From: STC-113 sp964618565
Lineage (GTDB): Bacteria > Patescibacteriota > Gracilibacteria > BD1-5 > UBA2023
DNA length: 60,173 nt
Direction of reading: 5' to 3'
Assembly: GCA_964618565.1 (NCBI GenBank)
Contig: CAZUBA010000008.1
Location: 1 to 60,173 of the forward strand
The number at the start of each line of letters is the position of its first letter. Position 1 is the stretch's first letter. The notes under the pieces are model-generated. The model ran no database searches. It was not told the DNA's origin and saw only the letters and a list, made by a program, of their open reading frames with translations. Shown piece by piece: positions 33,578-44,262 of this stretch. The position numbers and the translations under genes are program-made.

Positions 33578-33684
33578 ATTCATTCCGGACCTGCTCCGGG
33601 ACCTAAATCAATTTTAGTTTCTGAAGATAAGTTCAGAATGGACAACCAATCAAAAAATTTTAATTTTCTAACTTCATAAAGACT

Positions 33685-34068
33685 ATGTCTGAAGTAAAAC
33701 TAAGTGCTAATGCACAAAAAATCATGGATCTAGTAAGTGACCTTACTATCCTTGAACTAGCTGATCTTGTATCTGCTATGGAAGAAAAATTCGGTGTTTC
33801 TGCTGCTGCTCCTGTAGCTGCTGCTGGTGCTGCTGGTGCTGTTGAAGAAGCTGAAGAAAAATCTACATACAATGTTATGTTAGTTTCTGCTGGTGGACAA
33901 AAAATCGCAGTAATCAAGGTTATCAGAGAACTAACTGGTCTTGGACTTGCTGAAGCTAAAGCTCTTGCTGATAATGGTGGTGCTGTTAAAGAAAATCTTA
34001 AGAAAGATGATGCAGATGCTGCTAAGAAGACTCTTGAGGATGCTGGTGCAACTGTTGAACTTAAATAA
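33685..34068 (+). CDS. rplL: 50S ribosomal protein L7/L12
   Basis: 127 aa. N-terminal dimerisation helix (SANAQKIMDLVSDLTILELADLVSAMEEKFG), Ala/Gly hinge (AAAPVAAAGAAGAVEEA), and C-terminal factor-binding domain (KIAVIKVIRELTGLGLAEAKALAD). All ten glycines are GGN; none is UGA. Confidence 0.98.
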   Translation: MSEVKLSANAQKIMDLVSDLTILELADLVSAMEEKFGVSAAAPVAAAGAAGAVEEAEEKSTYNVMLVSAGGQKIAVIKVIRELTGLGLAEAKALADNGGAVKENLKKDDADAAKKTLEDAGATVELK

Positions 34069-34392
34069 TAAACTCTCTAAACTTCAATATTTGCACTCAA
34101 ACTTTACGTTCCTCGCTCACCGTAGCTTCCGCTACGTCTCGCTCCGGTACGCAGTTTTCATACAAATATTATCGTTTATAAAGTTTCTTGCTGATAAAAC
34201 ACTTCTCTCTGAGGGGTGTTTTTATTTTCATGATGATTATTACTTGATTGATTTCTTTATTTCAAACAAAATCCATCATTTTTGAAAATTCCGCACATTA
34301 GTTTAAACATTAAACAAAATAATCCCTCTCATTTCTGAGAGGGATTATTTTGTTTAATGCTTACCATCTTAATGAATTGTTGATATGATTAT
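34069..34392. other. Spacer after rplL, two terminators
   Basis: No gene. It has a GC-rich tract around 34110-34150 with TAGCTTCCGCTA dyad, a terminator AACACT..GTGTT plus T-run (34195-34222), and a long palindromic bidirectional terminator (34308-34359). Confidence 0.6.
34308..34359. terminator. Strong bidirectional terminator
   Basis: Palindrome with about 23-bp arms (CATTAAACAAAATAATCCCT and CTC, then complement), 6-nt loop, between the converging rplL and hydrolase genes. Confidence 0.85.
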
Positions 34393-34992
34393 CTAGTCAT
34401 ATTTCTTCTGTATTCCTACTCAAGCTATCTCTTCAAACAATTCGGGAAACTCTTCCGTTCACATATGTCAAAGTATAAAATGTCCATGTCACCTCAATTC
34501 TATTATTTTACCGCCAAGTGATTCATAAAAAATCCTTAAGCTTTGCTTGCCGTCTTTCTCCTCATCGTCAGAAGTGAACATAATTATTTCTTTTGTCCTA
34601 TCCTTAATTGAGCTGTCAATCTCATAGGTATAAAATTGTTCTCTCCCAATGTTTCATTCTTCAGGAATTTTCCAAGGAGCAACAAGAATCAGCTTTTCAA
34701 TTTTTTGCCCTGTCTCTCATAGCCATCTCACAAGAAATGCACATCCGCAGCTATGTCAGATTAATATTGAATTCTCATTCACTGGATATCTCTCGAACTC
34801 TTTTTTATAAGCTTCGTAATTAGGAGCCCACGGCTCTGGCATTGAGGGTATTTCTGATTTGATTCAGACTGATTCCAATACATTTTTGAGCCAAGGAATC
34901 CAATGTTTATCATATACTCTTGTCTCCGGATTCCTGTCTTCGTCTGGATCTGGACATCAATGTATTATTATGCAGTTTTTAGAAATGCTCAT
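34393..34992 (-). CDS. RBBP9/YdeN-type serine hydrolase
   Basis: 199 aa. Alpha/beta-hydrolase of the RBBP9 group: N-terminal HGCPDPDEDRNPETRV, nucleophile elbow ILIGHSCGCAFLVRWL (Ser about 91), LILVAPW after it, and a C-terminal ELRGHGHFI giving the catalytic His. The substrate is unknown. Confidence 0.88.
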
Positions 34993-35131
34993 TTATATTT
35001 AGGATTAAATATTCTATATAGTAATATACTTCTAATATACAGGCAAGTTGTCATAGGTTGGCATTTTTGTTTTTATTTATGAATTATTTAAGTTTCTCTA
35101 AAACCCTATTGAATTATCTATTTTCAACTTT

Positions 35132-35168
35132 CCCTCCCCTAAGCTAGGGGAGGCTAGGTGGGGTATGA
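35132..35168. repeat. DUF559-associated palindrome, downstream copy
   Basis: CCCTCCCCTAAGCTAGGGGAGG followed by CTAGGTGGGGTAT. It is the inverse complement of the copies upstream of the DUF559 gene, so the gene is bracketed. Confidence 0.65.
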
Positions 35169-35188
35169 ATAGTTGTTATTATCAATTA

Positions 35189-35545
35189 TTAATTTCCAAT
35201 TAACTTAATCCTCATATCTTCTAAAACTCATTCAAGATTATTTCTGATATCAGAGTTGGCATATCTTATAACCTTAATTCATTTTTGATTCAGATATAAA
35301 GTTCTTGTGTTATCGTATTCAATGCTCAGAGAATGGATGTCTCAATCGATTTCTAAGCAGGTTTTGATTTCTGGAGAGTAAAAATCAAGAATGTAATTTC
35401 ATACAGAAAATTGTCTTCTCCATTTTATTCAAAAGAATTGCTTTCATCTTAATTTGATCCAAAGCATTTTTTCAAAAGGAGTAGTGTCTTTTCTCAGATG
35501 TTGTCCTTTTTCTTTAAGATTCGGTTTATTGAAAATTGGAACCAT
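35189..35545 (-). CDS. DUF559 endonuclease-like protein
   Basis: 118 aa. DUF559 (very-short-patch-repair-like) fold: LRKDTTPFEKMLWIKLRGKQF, KWRRQFSVGNYILDFYSPEIKTCLEIDGDIH (the D...E-x-D metal site), and NQKGIKVIRYANSDI. Such proteins are thought to be single-strand or nicking nucleases of unknown role. Flanked by CTCCCC-type palindromes on both sides. Confidence 0.88.
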
Positions 35546-35934
35546 TGATTGCTTTATTATATTTTAGTCAAATCAATGGTATTTATTGTAAAGATTTTTA
35601 CAAGAGTATTTTGAATTAACCTTATACCCCCTCTGACTCCCCCTAAATTAGGGGGAGGAATATTGGGATGGCTTCCTCTAGATTAGGGGGAGGAATATTG
35701 GGATGGATTACCTAGATTAGCCAATACTATTTTCCCTCCCCTAGATTAGGGGAGGTTAGGTGGGGTATTTTAGATTTAAGTTGGTATTTGTAAATCTTAT
35801 ACCCCCTCTGACTCCCCCTAAATTAGGGGGAGGGAAGAAAAAAAAGATGACAAAGAGATAAAGTGAATTGCGAAGCAAGAGAGCATCCCCTGGGGGACAA
35901 AGAGTTGTATTTATCAACTAAAGTTGATAAATAC
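35546..35934. repeat. Palindrome array upstream of DUF559
   Basis: No gene. At least four related units: CTCCCCCTAAATTAGGGGGAG (35638-35657 and 35812-35831), a decayed CTCTAGATTAGGGGGAGG (about 35676-35692) and CCCTCCCCTAGATTAGGGGAGG (35734-35755). Shared arms ATACCCCCTCTGACT or GGTTAGGTGGGGTAT flank them. Units occur in both orientations. Confidence 0.7.
35907..35934 (-). repeat. Perfect 12-bp stem, 4-nt loop directly after the stop codon
   Basis: GTATTTATCAAC, loop, GTTGATAAATAC, starting at the base after TAG of the lectin-type pilin gene. No T-run follows on the minus strand, so it is not a typical terminator. In known diversity-generating retroelements a short hairpin with a tetranucleotide loop directly follows the variable region and guides homing. 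Confidence 0.7.
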
Positions 35935-37365
35935 CTAGTTTTTGAGACAACGAACAGTAAATCCGAGCGCCCTGTACTCGCTACCCAGCAGGTAGACCTG
36001 TGTACTGCTAATGTTCAGAATGTAAGCGAAAGTGCCATTGGGCGATGCTGACCAATAGTAACCGTTGAAACCCTGAGGGCTGTAGCCGGCATTAGAGTAA
36101 TTACGGTAGCCTGCAAGTGGTAATTTTAATGTTGAAGCGAGAGTCGTATCATTTTTCCATGCCGACACGCAAGTGAGAGCTCAGTTGAGGTTCATTGCCG
36201 CATCGCACCATTCTTTCTGAGTAGGGACATGATATCAGCTTGCACAAGGTCATTGCATTGTGGCAGGGCTTCATAATGATGAGTAAGTTCAGCTTGATGA
36301 AGTGGAAATTCATCCTCCCCACAGATCGTCATTCTTGTCTGCATTGGCAAGCCAATCATAATTTGCCGAGGCATTCATTATGAAATTGGGGTATGCGGTC
36401 GTGTTCGCAAGAGTTCAAGCTGCTGCAGGAGTTGATGTCGGCGTTCATTCTGGAGTCACATCCGTATTCTTTCACCATTGGAAATAGCTTCATAGGGTAT
36501 ATCTTAAGCTTGCCACGCAGTCAGAAGCTCATCATCCGCAATAATTGGTAAGCGCGGTCTGATTATTCCATGCGTTCGTAGCTCATACATTACAGGCAGA
36601 CCAAGCCTGTCAATTACTGAGCTTTATGTCATTGGTATCGCATCCTGGGTATTTGCTTCATGCTGATGCTGCAGTATATATTCAAGCAAGTCATCCTATC
36701 ATAGTTCAAGTTGATATCAGTGTGTTGTTCTTTGAAACATATGCCATAAGCTCGGAACTCTGATAGTTCTTAAGCTCAAGTCATGTCGAATAGCTGGAAG
36801 GCGTGGCATTGACTGGAACTTGGGTGGCATTATTCAATATGACTCAAAGTGCATCTCACTTGGTCAATATGTATCTTCCGGAGTAAGAGGAAGGATCTGC
36901 ATTGGCACTCTCCATTTCCAATTCTGTCATCCTCGCGAAGGCGGGGATCTCCTGTCTGAAAGGCATCATGCTCAAGGCAGTATTGCTTCAGTCTTCTAGG
37001 AATCACAAGAGCTGGAATTTGGAATTTGTTATATTCGTAAGGTATGTATAGTATGTAGCACCATCAAGAGGGTCCTTTCATCCGTTGGATACTTTTATCA
37101 TTCAGAGGACATTGCCTCCGGCATATCATTGCTGTCATATTGGGGTTCAGGATGAGTATATTGTGATTGCAGCTTCGGGAGCTGGATATTTTCCGGCGGT
37201 TGCATTGAAGACTGAAAGTCATTTGGCTATGTTGCTCATATCTGCCAATCTTGTCGAATCACGAGCTGATGCTGATTGGGATGAAAAAGACAGAAATGCT
37301 ATCGTGGCAAGGATTGCGAGGATCACAATCACCACAATTAGCTCTACGAGGGTGAAGGCACTTTT
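35935..37365 (-). CDS. Pilin-like protein with C-type-lectin (FISUMP) domain; start unresolved
   Basis: About 477 aa. A type IV pilin N-terminus (SAFTLVELIVVIVILAILA) is followed by a pilin body, then a FISUMP/C-type-lectin domain: GCDTNDIKLSNGQAW, then YHVPTQKEWCDAAMNL, LPLAGYRNYSNAGY and NGYYWSAS, ending GFTVRCLKN. The last 77 codons have no UGA (seven or more glycines as GGN), while earlier parts use UGA heavily. No in-frame ATG, GTG or TTG precedes the pilin motif. An ATG at 37370-37372 would give M-T-E-S-A-F-T-L if one A of an A4 run were absent. The start region overlaps a TCATTCTGAGCGAAG repeat. It could be a displayed, diversifiable adhesin. Confidence 0.7.
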
Positions 37366-37733
37366 CTGTCATTCTGAGCGAAGTGAAACACAGCCGAAGA
37401 ATCCCTTTCAATAAAGTTGGTTGCTGTTATTAGAATAATCGGAAGATTCCTGTCTTCATTTTATATTTTTCTTTATCCTCATATATATAAAATTAAATGA
37501 TAAAAAAAACCGGAAGGAAGAAACCTGCCTGCCGGCAGGCAGGTTTCTTTCGGTTTTGAATCTAAATTAAGAAGAGCCCTGTCTCAGGCTTGATGGGGGC
37601 TTGTTCTAAATCATATGTTGCATTTGCGTCGAACATAATCTGATTTTATTTATTTGAACAGGGATATTTTAGCAGATTTTTTGACATAGTCAAAAGATAT
37701 TTTTGAGGTATTAATACTCGCTTTTCAAGTACT
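37366..37733. repeat. Spacer with long direct repeat, copy 2
   Basis: No gene. 37370-37411 is a widespread-type REP (TCATTCTGAGCGAAG...GAAGAATCC). 37461-37700 is the partner of the repeat at 1-235, including hairpin 37505-37556 built on CCTGCCTGCCGGCAGGCAGG (37524-37543). Confidence 0.7.
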
Positions 37734-38213
37734 TTACCTCCTCTCGCTCAGACTCCTTCTTATATCCATTTCTATATCCCTTTTTTTCAATGCCTCTTTT
37801 TTCTCATATTGTTTCTTTCATCTGGCAAGTCCGATTTTCATCTTAATTAGATTTCATTTGAAATAGACTTCTGTAGGTATAATGGTGAATCCTTTCTCTT
37901 TTATTTTTTGAGAAAGAGCATCCACGCTTTTTTTATGAAGCAATAGCTTCTTTTCCCTTTCAGGATCATAAGCTTCTTTATTGGTGAATTGCTTGTATGG
38001 CGAAATATGGAACTTGTGTATATACACGTTCCCTTCCCTGATCGTAACGAAGCTTGCCTTAAGATGAAAGTGTTTTTCTCTTATGCTCTTTACTTCATAT
38101 CATTCAAGCTTTATTCAACATTCATATTCCTTAAGGACTTCAAAATCGGATAAACCCTTCTTATTGACAAGAAGGGAATGTATTTTCGGTATTTTTTTTT
38201 CAGTATTTTCCAT
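37734..38213 (-). CDS. smpB: SsrA-binding protein SmpB
   Basis: 159 aa. Core: SLLVNKKGLSDFEVLKEYECGIKLEGYEVKSIRE, then LKASFVTIREGNVYIHKFHISPY, ending in a Lys/Arg-rich tail (KRDIEMDIRRSLSERR). It binds tmRNA and the stalled ribosome. It starts immediately after the pseudopilin stop codon (no gap), so it is translated from the pilin-Kazal-alaS transcript. Confidence 0.97.
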
Positions 38214-38654
38214 TTATTTGTAAATTTTATATGTGGATTTTTTTGTGTTTATTCAATCAGATACATGATTCTCAACATCTAATATCGTTGCTCATGAAAT
38301 GACCTTAATATAACTGAATATCTCATCTCATCTGCTCTCTGTTCAATCGGTAAATGACCTATAAACAATTCATGAAAAGCTTAAATCAGAGTTATAGCTT
38401 CAGGTCTGACAATTATTATTGTCTTGTCAGAAATTAATTGAGACTGTGCTAGTAAGGGCATTAAGAGAATCGAAATCCATAGACTTAAGACATTCTCTTG
38501 TATTGAAAATTGTTTCATTGAGAAGCTTGTTTCTCTCTAATACTCATACCTGAGCTGCATTATTATTGGCAAGCCTTAAGATTCAGAAAACAGTGACAGA
38601 CAAAATCAAGGCTGAAATAAGAACCTCAACTAATGTAAATCCCTTATTTGACAT
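38214..38654 (-). CDS. Pseudopilin (PilV/GspI-like)
   Basis: 146 aa. Prepilin leader MSNKG, then the methylation and assembly helix FTLVEVLISALILSVTVFGILRLA. The cleavage site Gly-Phe and Glu5 are present. The globular part has two cysteines. A minor pilin or type II secretion-like component. Its start overlaps the end of the Kazal gene by 11 bp. Confidence 0.88.
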
Positions 38655-39576
38655 AGATTGATTTGATTATACTTTGGACTATTCCTTCATATCAAGGCTT
38701 TGCCTCTATCACTACTGAATTAGAACTGAGCTCTAGGTATGTTTTTCAAGATTTAGCATCTTCATATAATCAGTAATGCGAATCTTTTAATTCTGGAAGG
38801 ATTGTTCATTTGAAGAAATAAACCTTAACGGGATTATCTCAAAAAACAGTTACTCAACTTGAAGTGCTTATTCAGACAGCATGACTAGCTCATCATTGTG
38901 CTCAAAATCAAGAAAAATAAGTATGAGAAGGAAGTGTGAATCAATAGCTGAAATTAGAATTGAAATAATTTAATCATCAAGTTACAGTACCTCAGGTACT
39001 CACGGATGGAGATGGTTTTGTCGATTTAATGCACCATTTATAGCTTCATTCGCATTTTAAAGAATTTAGCTCATACCCTGCAGGACATTTTTCATCTGTA
39101 GCCTCCCTATAAGAGCTTTGTTCCATGATATCAACACTTGAAACACAACAGGTATCCTCAGCACATTGTGATTTGAGATTTTTAAAATATTCAGCAGAGG
39201 GCTTTTCTACAGGAGTCTCAATAGGCGCGACGACACTTCATGTTGAAACTGATCAGGTTTCAGTTTCTCCCATATTGTCTTCTCAGTCATCTGCTCAAGT
39301 GCCTGACTCTGTATCTTCTGCCCTACATTCTCAAGTATAGGCTATTTTTACTGAATTTATCTCTTCTGCAACACATTTGTTTGAATAAGTCTTGCCGTCT
39401 TCTCAACAGACAGGATTATACTCATCAGCACAGACAATATCTTCTTTTGTCGTTGTTCCTTGATTCTGGTTTCTGATTTCAGCGCCTTTTTTAAGATTAT
39501 ATTCTCTATAAATAAGCAAAAATATTACCAGAAGCAATGCAGTTGCGGATACGATTATCTTTTTAGCAGTTTTCAT
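38644..39576 (-). CDS. Exported protein with Kazal-type protease-inhibitor domain
   Basis: 310 aa. N-terminal signal anchor (IIVSATALLLVIFLLIY). Kazal signature: C-x5-NPVCGEDGKTYSNKC with later GEC (about residues 55-95), the pattern of serine-protease inhibitors. A Thr/Glu linker, a cysteine cluster (CAEDTCCVSS) and a beta-rich C-terminal domain follow. It could protect the cell from its own or foreign proteases. Operon with pseudopilin and smpB. Confidence 0.85.
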
Positions 39577-39679
39577 ATTAAGAAATTTATTGAACTAACT
39601 TCGGATTATAATACGCAAATCTATTTTTTTTCAAAAGAATTAATGTTTTTTATGATGGCAATATTTTCATTGCTTCAAA

Positions 39680-39946
39680 TTAAAAATCAGAAAGCAAATC
39701 AATGAATTCTTCTAATATTTCTTCATTTTGTGGATCTTTGAGCAATCTGTATCTTTCTCACAATTCTCACCTTAATCAAGACCCTATTATGCTTCGTAAC
39801 TCGGATCAGCCGCATGTTTTAGAGGGTGTATAATCTCCTCAGGCAAGAATATGTTCGACTACAACGCTGATTTCAATTTTTAATAATTCTCTTTTTGAAA
39901 ACAATTGTTCGGCTAAGCTAGTTTCATTTAATCCAAGATTATTCAT
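39680..39946 (-). CDS. Small protein, unknown
   Basis: 88 aa. Helical, with NETSLAEQLFSKRELLKIEISVVVEHILA and a C-terminal acidic helix (QNEEILEEFIDLLSDF). UGA is used for several glycines. It starts 13 bp after alaS; not recognised. It may replace part of the missing AlaRS C-terminus, but no similarity shows that. Confidence 0.6.
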
Positions 39947-39958
39947 AGAAGATTGATT

Positions 39959-41761
39959 TTATTCTAATATTGCTTTTATCCTTCTCACACCAGATGAGCT
40001 TGCTTCTTCTTTTTGAATCTTGAATTTTCACATTCCTTCAGTAGTCTCGATATGCGGTCAACCGCAAAGTTCTTGAGAATAAACCTCTCAATCCGGTCAG
40101 ATAATCGAATAGATCTTGACGATGTCTGGATATCTTTCCCAGAAGCTTCAGACTACTCAAGCCAACATCGCTTCTTCTTTCTTCATTTCCCTGAGTTCAA
40201 TCTTTGCTCATTTTGCAATGACTTCATTGACGAATTCCTCGACTTCAGCCAATTGCTCCGCCGTTACTTTATCCCCATGCGTGAAATCAAATCTTAATCT
40301 TTCAGAAGTGATATTTGAACCAGCCTGATGAACATGATCTCATAGTACTTTTCTGAGTCAGGCAAGCATGATGTGCGTTGCCGTATGATATTTTGTTTCC
40401 ATTTCTCAAGATCAACCCAGTCATCATTTGAATTTCCCCTCTGATGAAGTTCTTGATAATTCCTGATGTTTCTCAAATGCTTCTTGGAATCATCTCACAT
40501 CAACCGTCAAACCATTTTCAAGGGCTAATTCCACGGTCATCTCTAGTGGGAAACCATATGTATCATATAGTTTAAATGCCTTTTCTCAAGAAATCTCTGT
40601 CACTGATTTTCAAGTTTTTTCAAGTGCAATCTTAAATCCGAATACAAGCTTTTCAAATTCCTTGAATCAATCTTTGATTGTTTTACTGAATTTTTCTTCT
40701 TCCCTAGCGAGTTCTTCTACTATCTTATCCTGATTCTTGTTTACAGCCACATAGATATCTTTGAATTTTTCAATGTACATTTTTCCTATTTCCGCTACCA
40801 CTGGCAACTCATGTCACATCTTGAAAAATTCTCTGATTGCCCTTCTTATAAGCCTTCTTAAGATATATCCCTGGTCTACATTTTTTGGAATCACTCAATC
40901 TGAAATCATCATTGAAGCTGCCCTGAGATGATCTGCGATAATCCTTGCGCTTCTTTCCATATATTTATCTCAAACAATTTCTTTTATCCTTATAATTATA
41001 TCTTCAAAAATATCAGTATCATAAACCGAATCGCTTTTATTTAGCGTTCTTGTTATTCTTTCAAGTCACATTCAAGTATCTACATTTTGCGCTGGAAGGC
41101 TTTCAAGCCTTCAATCCTCAAGTTTATTGAATTCCATAAAAACATTGTTCCAGATTTCCATCCAGTTAGCCTCATCATTCTTCACATTCGATTCGCTGCC
41201 AGGCTCTCATTCTCAAACCCAATAAAAAATTTCGGTATCAGGTCCGCAAGGTCAAGTCGGTCCTGCAGCCCACCAGTTATCCTTGGCTCACATGAAGCTG
41301 ATTTTATTTTCTGGAACTCATAGAGATTTCCATATTCAAGCAGAATAATCATCTCTCGGAGAATTATCGTCTCATTCAAAAACAGTTACAGCCAGATGTA
41401 CAGGATTGATTCAGAACCACTTCGGGTCAGTCAATAATTCATAGGACATCTCTATTGATTCTTTTTTGAAGTAATCGCCCAGGCTCCAGTTGCCTAACAT
41501 TTCAAAGAAAGTCAAATGCGTATTGTCACCGACCTCCTCTATATCATTTGTCCTTATGCATTTCTGGACATCGGCAAGCCTTTTCCCCATTGGGTGTTTC
41601 TCTCATAAAAGATATGGAACTAGCGGTTGCATTCAGGCGGTATTGAATAATACTGAGGGATCATTCTCTGGAACCAGCGGAGCCGATTCGACTATAGCAT
41701 GATCTTTGGAGCGGAAAAAATCCAAATATTTCTGACGGATTTCTGTGGAAGTTATTTTCAT
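39959..41761 (-). CDS. alaS: Alanyl-tRNA synthetase, short form
   Basis: 600 aa against about 875. Class II catalytic core: FNTAGMQPLVPYLLGEKHP, DVQKCIRTNDIEEVGDNTHLTFFEMLGNWS, GPCGPDTE, NTGMGLERI. Editing domain zinc motifs are ATHIMLAGLRKVLGDHVHQAG and CGGPHIETTEG. The chain stops just after that (VRRIKAILE), so the linker and C-Ala domain are absent. It charges and proofreads tRNA-Ala. Confidence 0.96.
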
Positions 41762-41920
41762 AATCGTTAATTAATGATTTAATATTAAGAGTTTGCACAT
41801 AAAGATACCTTATTGGCAGGGCTCTGACTCGTTTTTTTGTTTAATATAATTAGCCTGAAACTATTTTCTCGCTTCAGTTGCTCAAGCTTAATGATAACTC
41901 TATTTTTCCATAATGAAAAA

Positions 41921-41952
41921 AATTGGCATCTTTAATACTATAGATGCCAATT
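41921..41952 (-). terminator. Terminator of the 44216-41991 transcript
   Basis: AATTGGCATC/GATGCCAATT stem; the plus-strand A-run before it gives a U-run on the minus strand. Confidence 0.8.
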
Positions 41953-41990
41953 ATAAGGAAAACCGTATAATTTCAAATTTATTGTACAAA

Positions 41991-44216
41991 CTATCTCTTA
42001 AGACTTCTGAGTATTCAATTGATATTTGATACGCCATCTTTGATTTGTTTGGCTGCAGCTATCTTTGATTTGTTATCCTCAACATCTTTCAGAGCTTTTA
42101 TAATTGAATTTATGGAATTTTTAAGAGAAGTCTTTTGCCTTGAAGTAACGCCTTTAGCGATAATCAAATCATATAACCTCTTTAACTTAATATTTGTAGA
42201 TTTGTATTTATCGCTTCTAAAGTTCATTTCCACTATTTCGATATTTACTTTATTGTTTTGAGCTATTATTGGAACTATATTTGAACTGGATTCGGATGTA
42301 TTGGGCTGATTCTTTCAAAATAGAAGATTGACAGTCAATGCAGGATCTTTAAGTCAATTAAGGCTGCAATAATCCTTATCTCAATCAAAACAATTTCAGA
42401 AATCATAGTCATATGAGAAATTGATTTCACTGAATGCATTTGAATTGAAAATCTTTACCCAATTGCTTGCAGTGTCTAATTTTTCTATTCTGAAATCAGT
42501 CAATTTCATATTAATTACACTCGTATTAACATTAAAAAGTTCATTTATGGTTCAAACCAGATCTCAAGAAACCAATTCTTTTCAAATTCAAGTCAGTTCA
42601 TATCTGTATTTCATGCTTCAGTCATCCAGATTTCTTATCTGCAAATCTATATTTCCTAATCTTAATTGTGAAAATGGGTTCATAGTTGCATTTGAGGCAA
42701 TATCAAAGCTAAGCTTATAGACATTATAATCCTTGAGATTGCTAATACTCAGTTTTCAGAATGTAACATTATTATCCTTCTGATTGACAAAATCAATCTT
42801 CTTCTGAATGATATCTTTTCAATTCTCGAACTCTATATTTTCATCATATGAAGGCGCCACTGTTCAAGTGCTGTAAACATGATTCATATTCTCATATTTT
42901 CATTTTGTGAAAGAAACTTTATTCGATTCCCTATTAGTATTATCATTCTTTACATAAAAGACATTTTCCCCGTTAACCAAGAGATTTTCATCAAAACCGA
43001 ATATGAGTGCTGTGTTTGTCCTTCTTATAAGGCTTAGCTTATTCTTTTGAACATAGACAACATGTCAGTATTTATCTATTTTTTCTTTTCAGTTTTCCAT
43101 AACTGCCTCTTTGACTCAATCAAGAAAATAATCTGTTCAATTCATATTTATCTTGAATTTATAATTGTTGCCTATCATTCAAATTATATCTCAGGTACAT
43201 TCAAAAGTCAGCTCGCTGCTTCACACCCTTGACACGGTAGTCTTTTTTATATTCATTCATATCTGATTCTCAATATTTAGGAATACTGGTTTAGAATATG
43301 AATTATCCGTGTTATTTTTGAATACCACCTTTATGAATTTATCATCCTTGGTCAATTTCATAAGATCGTATCTGAATGAAACTTGATTTAGTCACAATGA
43401 ATAATCTGGAGCAGGAATCTTGCTTCAATTGACATAGACATCGACATTATTAAGATTTAAGACATCTTTTGGCTTATCGAAGGTGAATTTAATGTATTTG
43501 GTTCAAGAACTATCTTCAATCTCTGATTTTATAAGCCTCTCAAAAGAATAAGTTTCCTTATTGATATAAATGCTATTTGAATAAAATCAATCGATTTTAA
43601 GCCTTACATTATTTTCTGCTGATGGAAAAATGCTGGAAGCACAATGGATTCAGCTGCTGATGATATAGCATTTGGCATCGTCCGATCTTAAGGCGTCATC
43701 GGGAACCAGAGGAACTTCAACTCAATTTATTTCTAACTTGAATTCCTTCGTTCCTAGAATTCATTGATTTACAATTTTTGATAAGTCCTTATTCAATTTC
43801 AGGATTACGACTGCCCCATAATTTTTATATATGATTTCTCAATTTTTTATAAAATATATCTGATCAGGATTTCTGAAATTCAAGGCATTAGTCATGATGG
43901 ATTTCAATTCAGTGACTCACATGTCATTTGTACTTGAAATTTTTGTTTCAATAGAAAGCTTTCATCATGCCTTATCTATATTCTTTATATCAAGGAATCA
44001 TCCTCTTAAGGCCCTGCCGGTTGCTAGGGAGTCTTTTTCATTATAAAAAAGATTAGTATCAAAAACACTAGGTGCTTTCATTGTTGTATGGAATATATAG
44101 GAATTGTCCTTTTTCTCGATATACTGAAGTTCATTTTTAGGGTCTTCAGCAAAAGTCTGATTTATAAGCAGAAGCGAAATGGCTAAGATCTTTACTAGGC
44201 TTTTGGTATTGGACAT
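41991..44216 (-). CDS. Large exported beta-rich protein, unknown
   Basis: 741 aa. Signal peptide (SLVKILAISLLLINQTFA). The body is a chain of beta-rich, Asn/Lys/Asp-rich segments such as KLNKDLSKIVNQGI and KYIKFTFDKPKDVLNLNNVDVYV. The C-terminus is a helical, Lys-rich coil (RQKTSLKNSINSIIKALKD). No cysteine-rich or catalytic motif is visible. Probably a surface or wall protein. A terminator lies 39 bp past the stop. The next upstream gene is ruvC, 47 bp away. Confidence 0.65.
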
Positions 44217-44262
44217 AAATATTTGATTAAGTTATTAAACATTGAAGACATTTTAATATATC

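Noticed and set aside
35622..35835. Possible CRISPR array in the repeated CTCCCC units
   Set aside because: Units are palindromic, occur in both orientations, vary in length and lack regular spacers; no cas gene is present.
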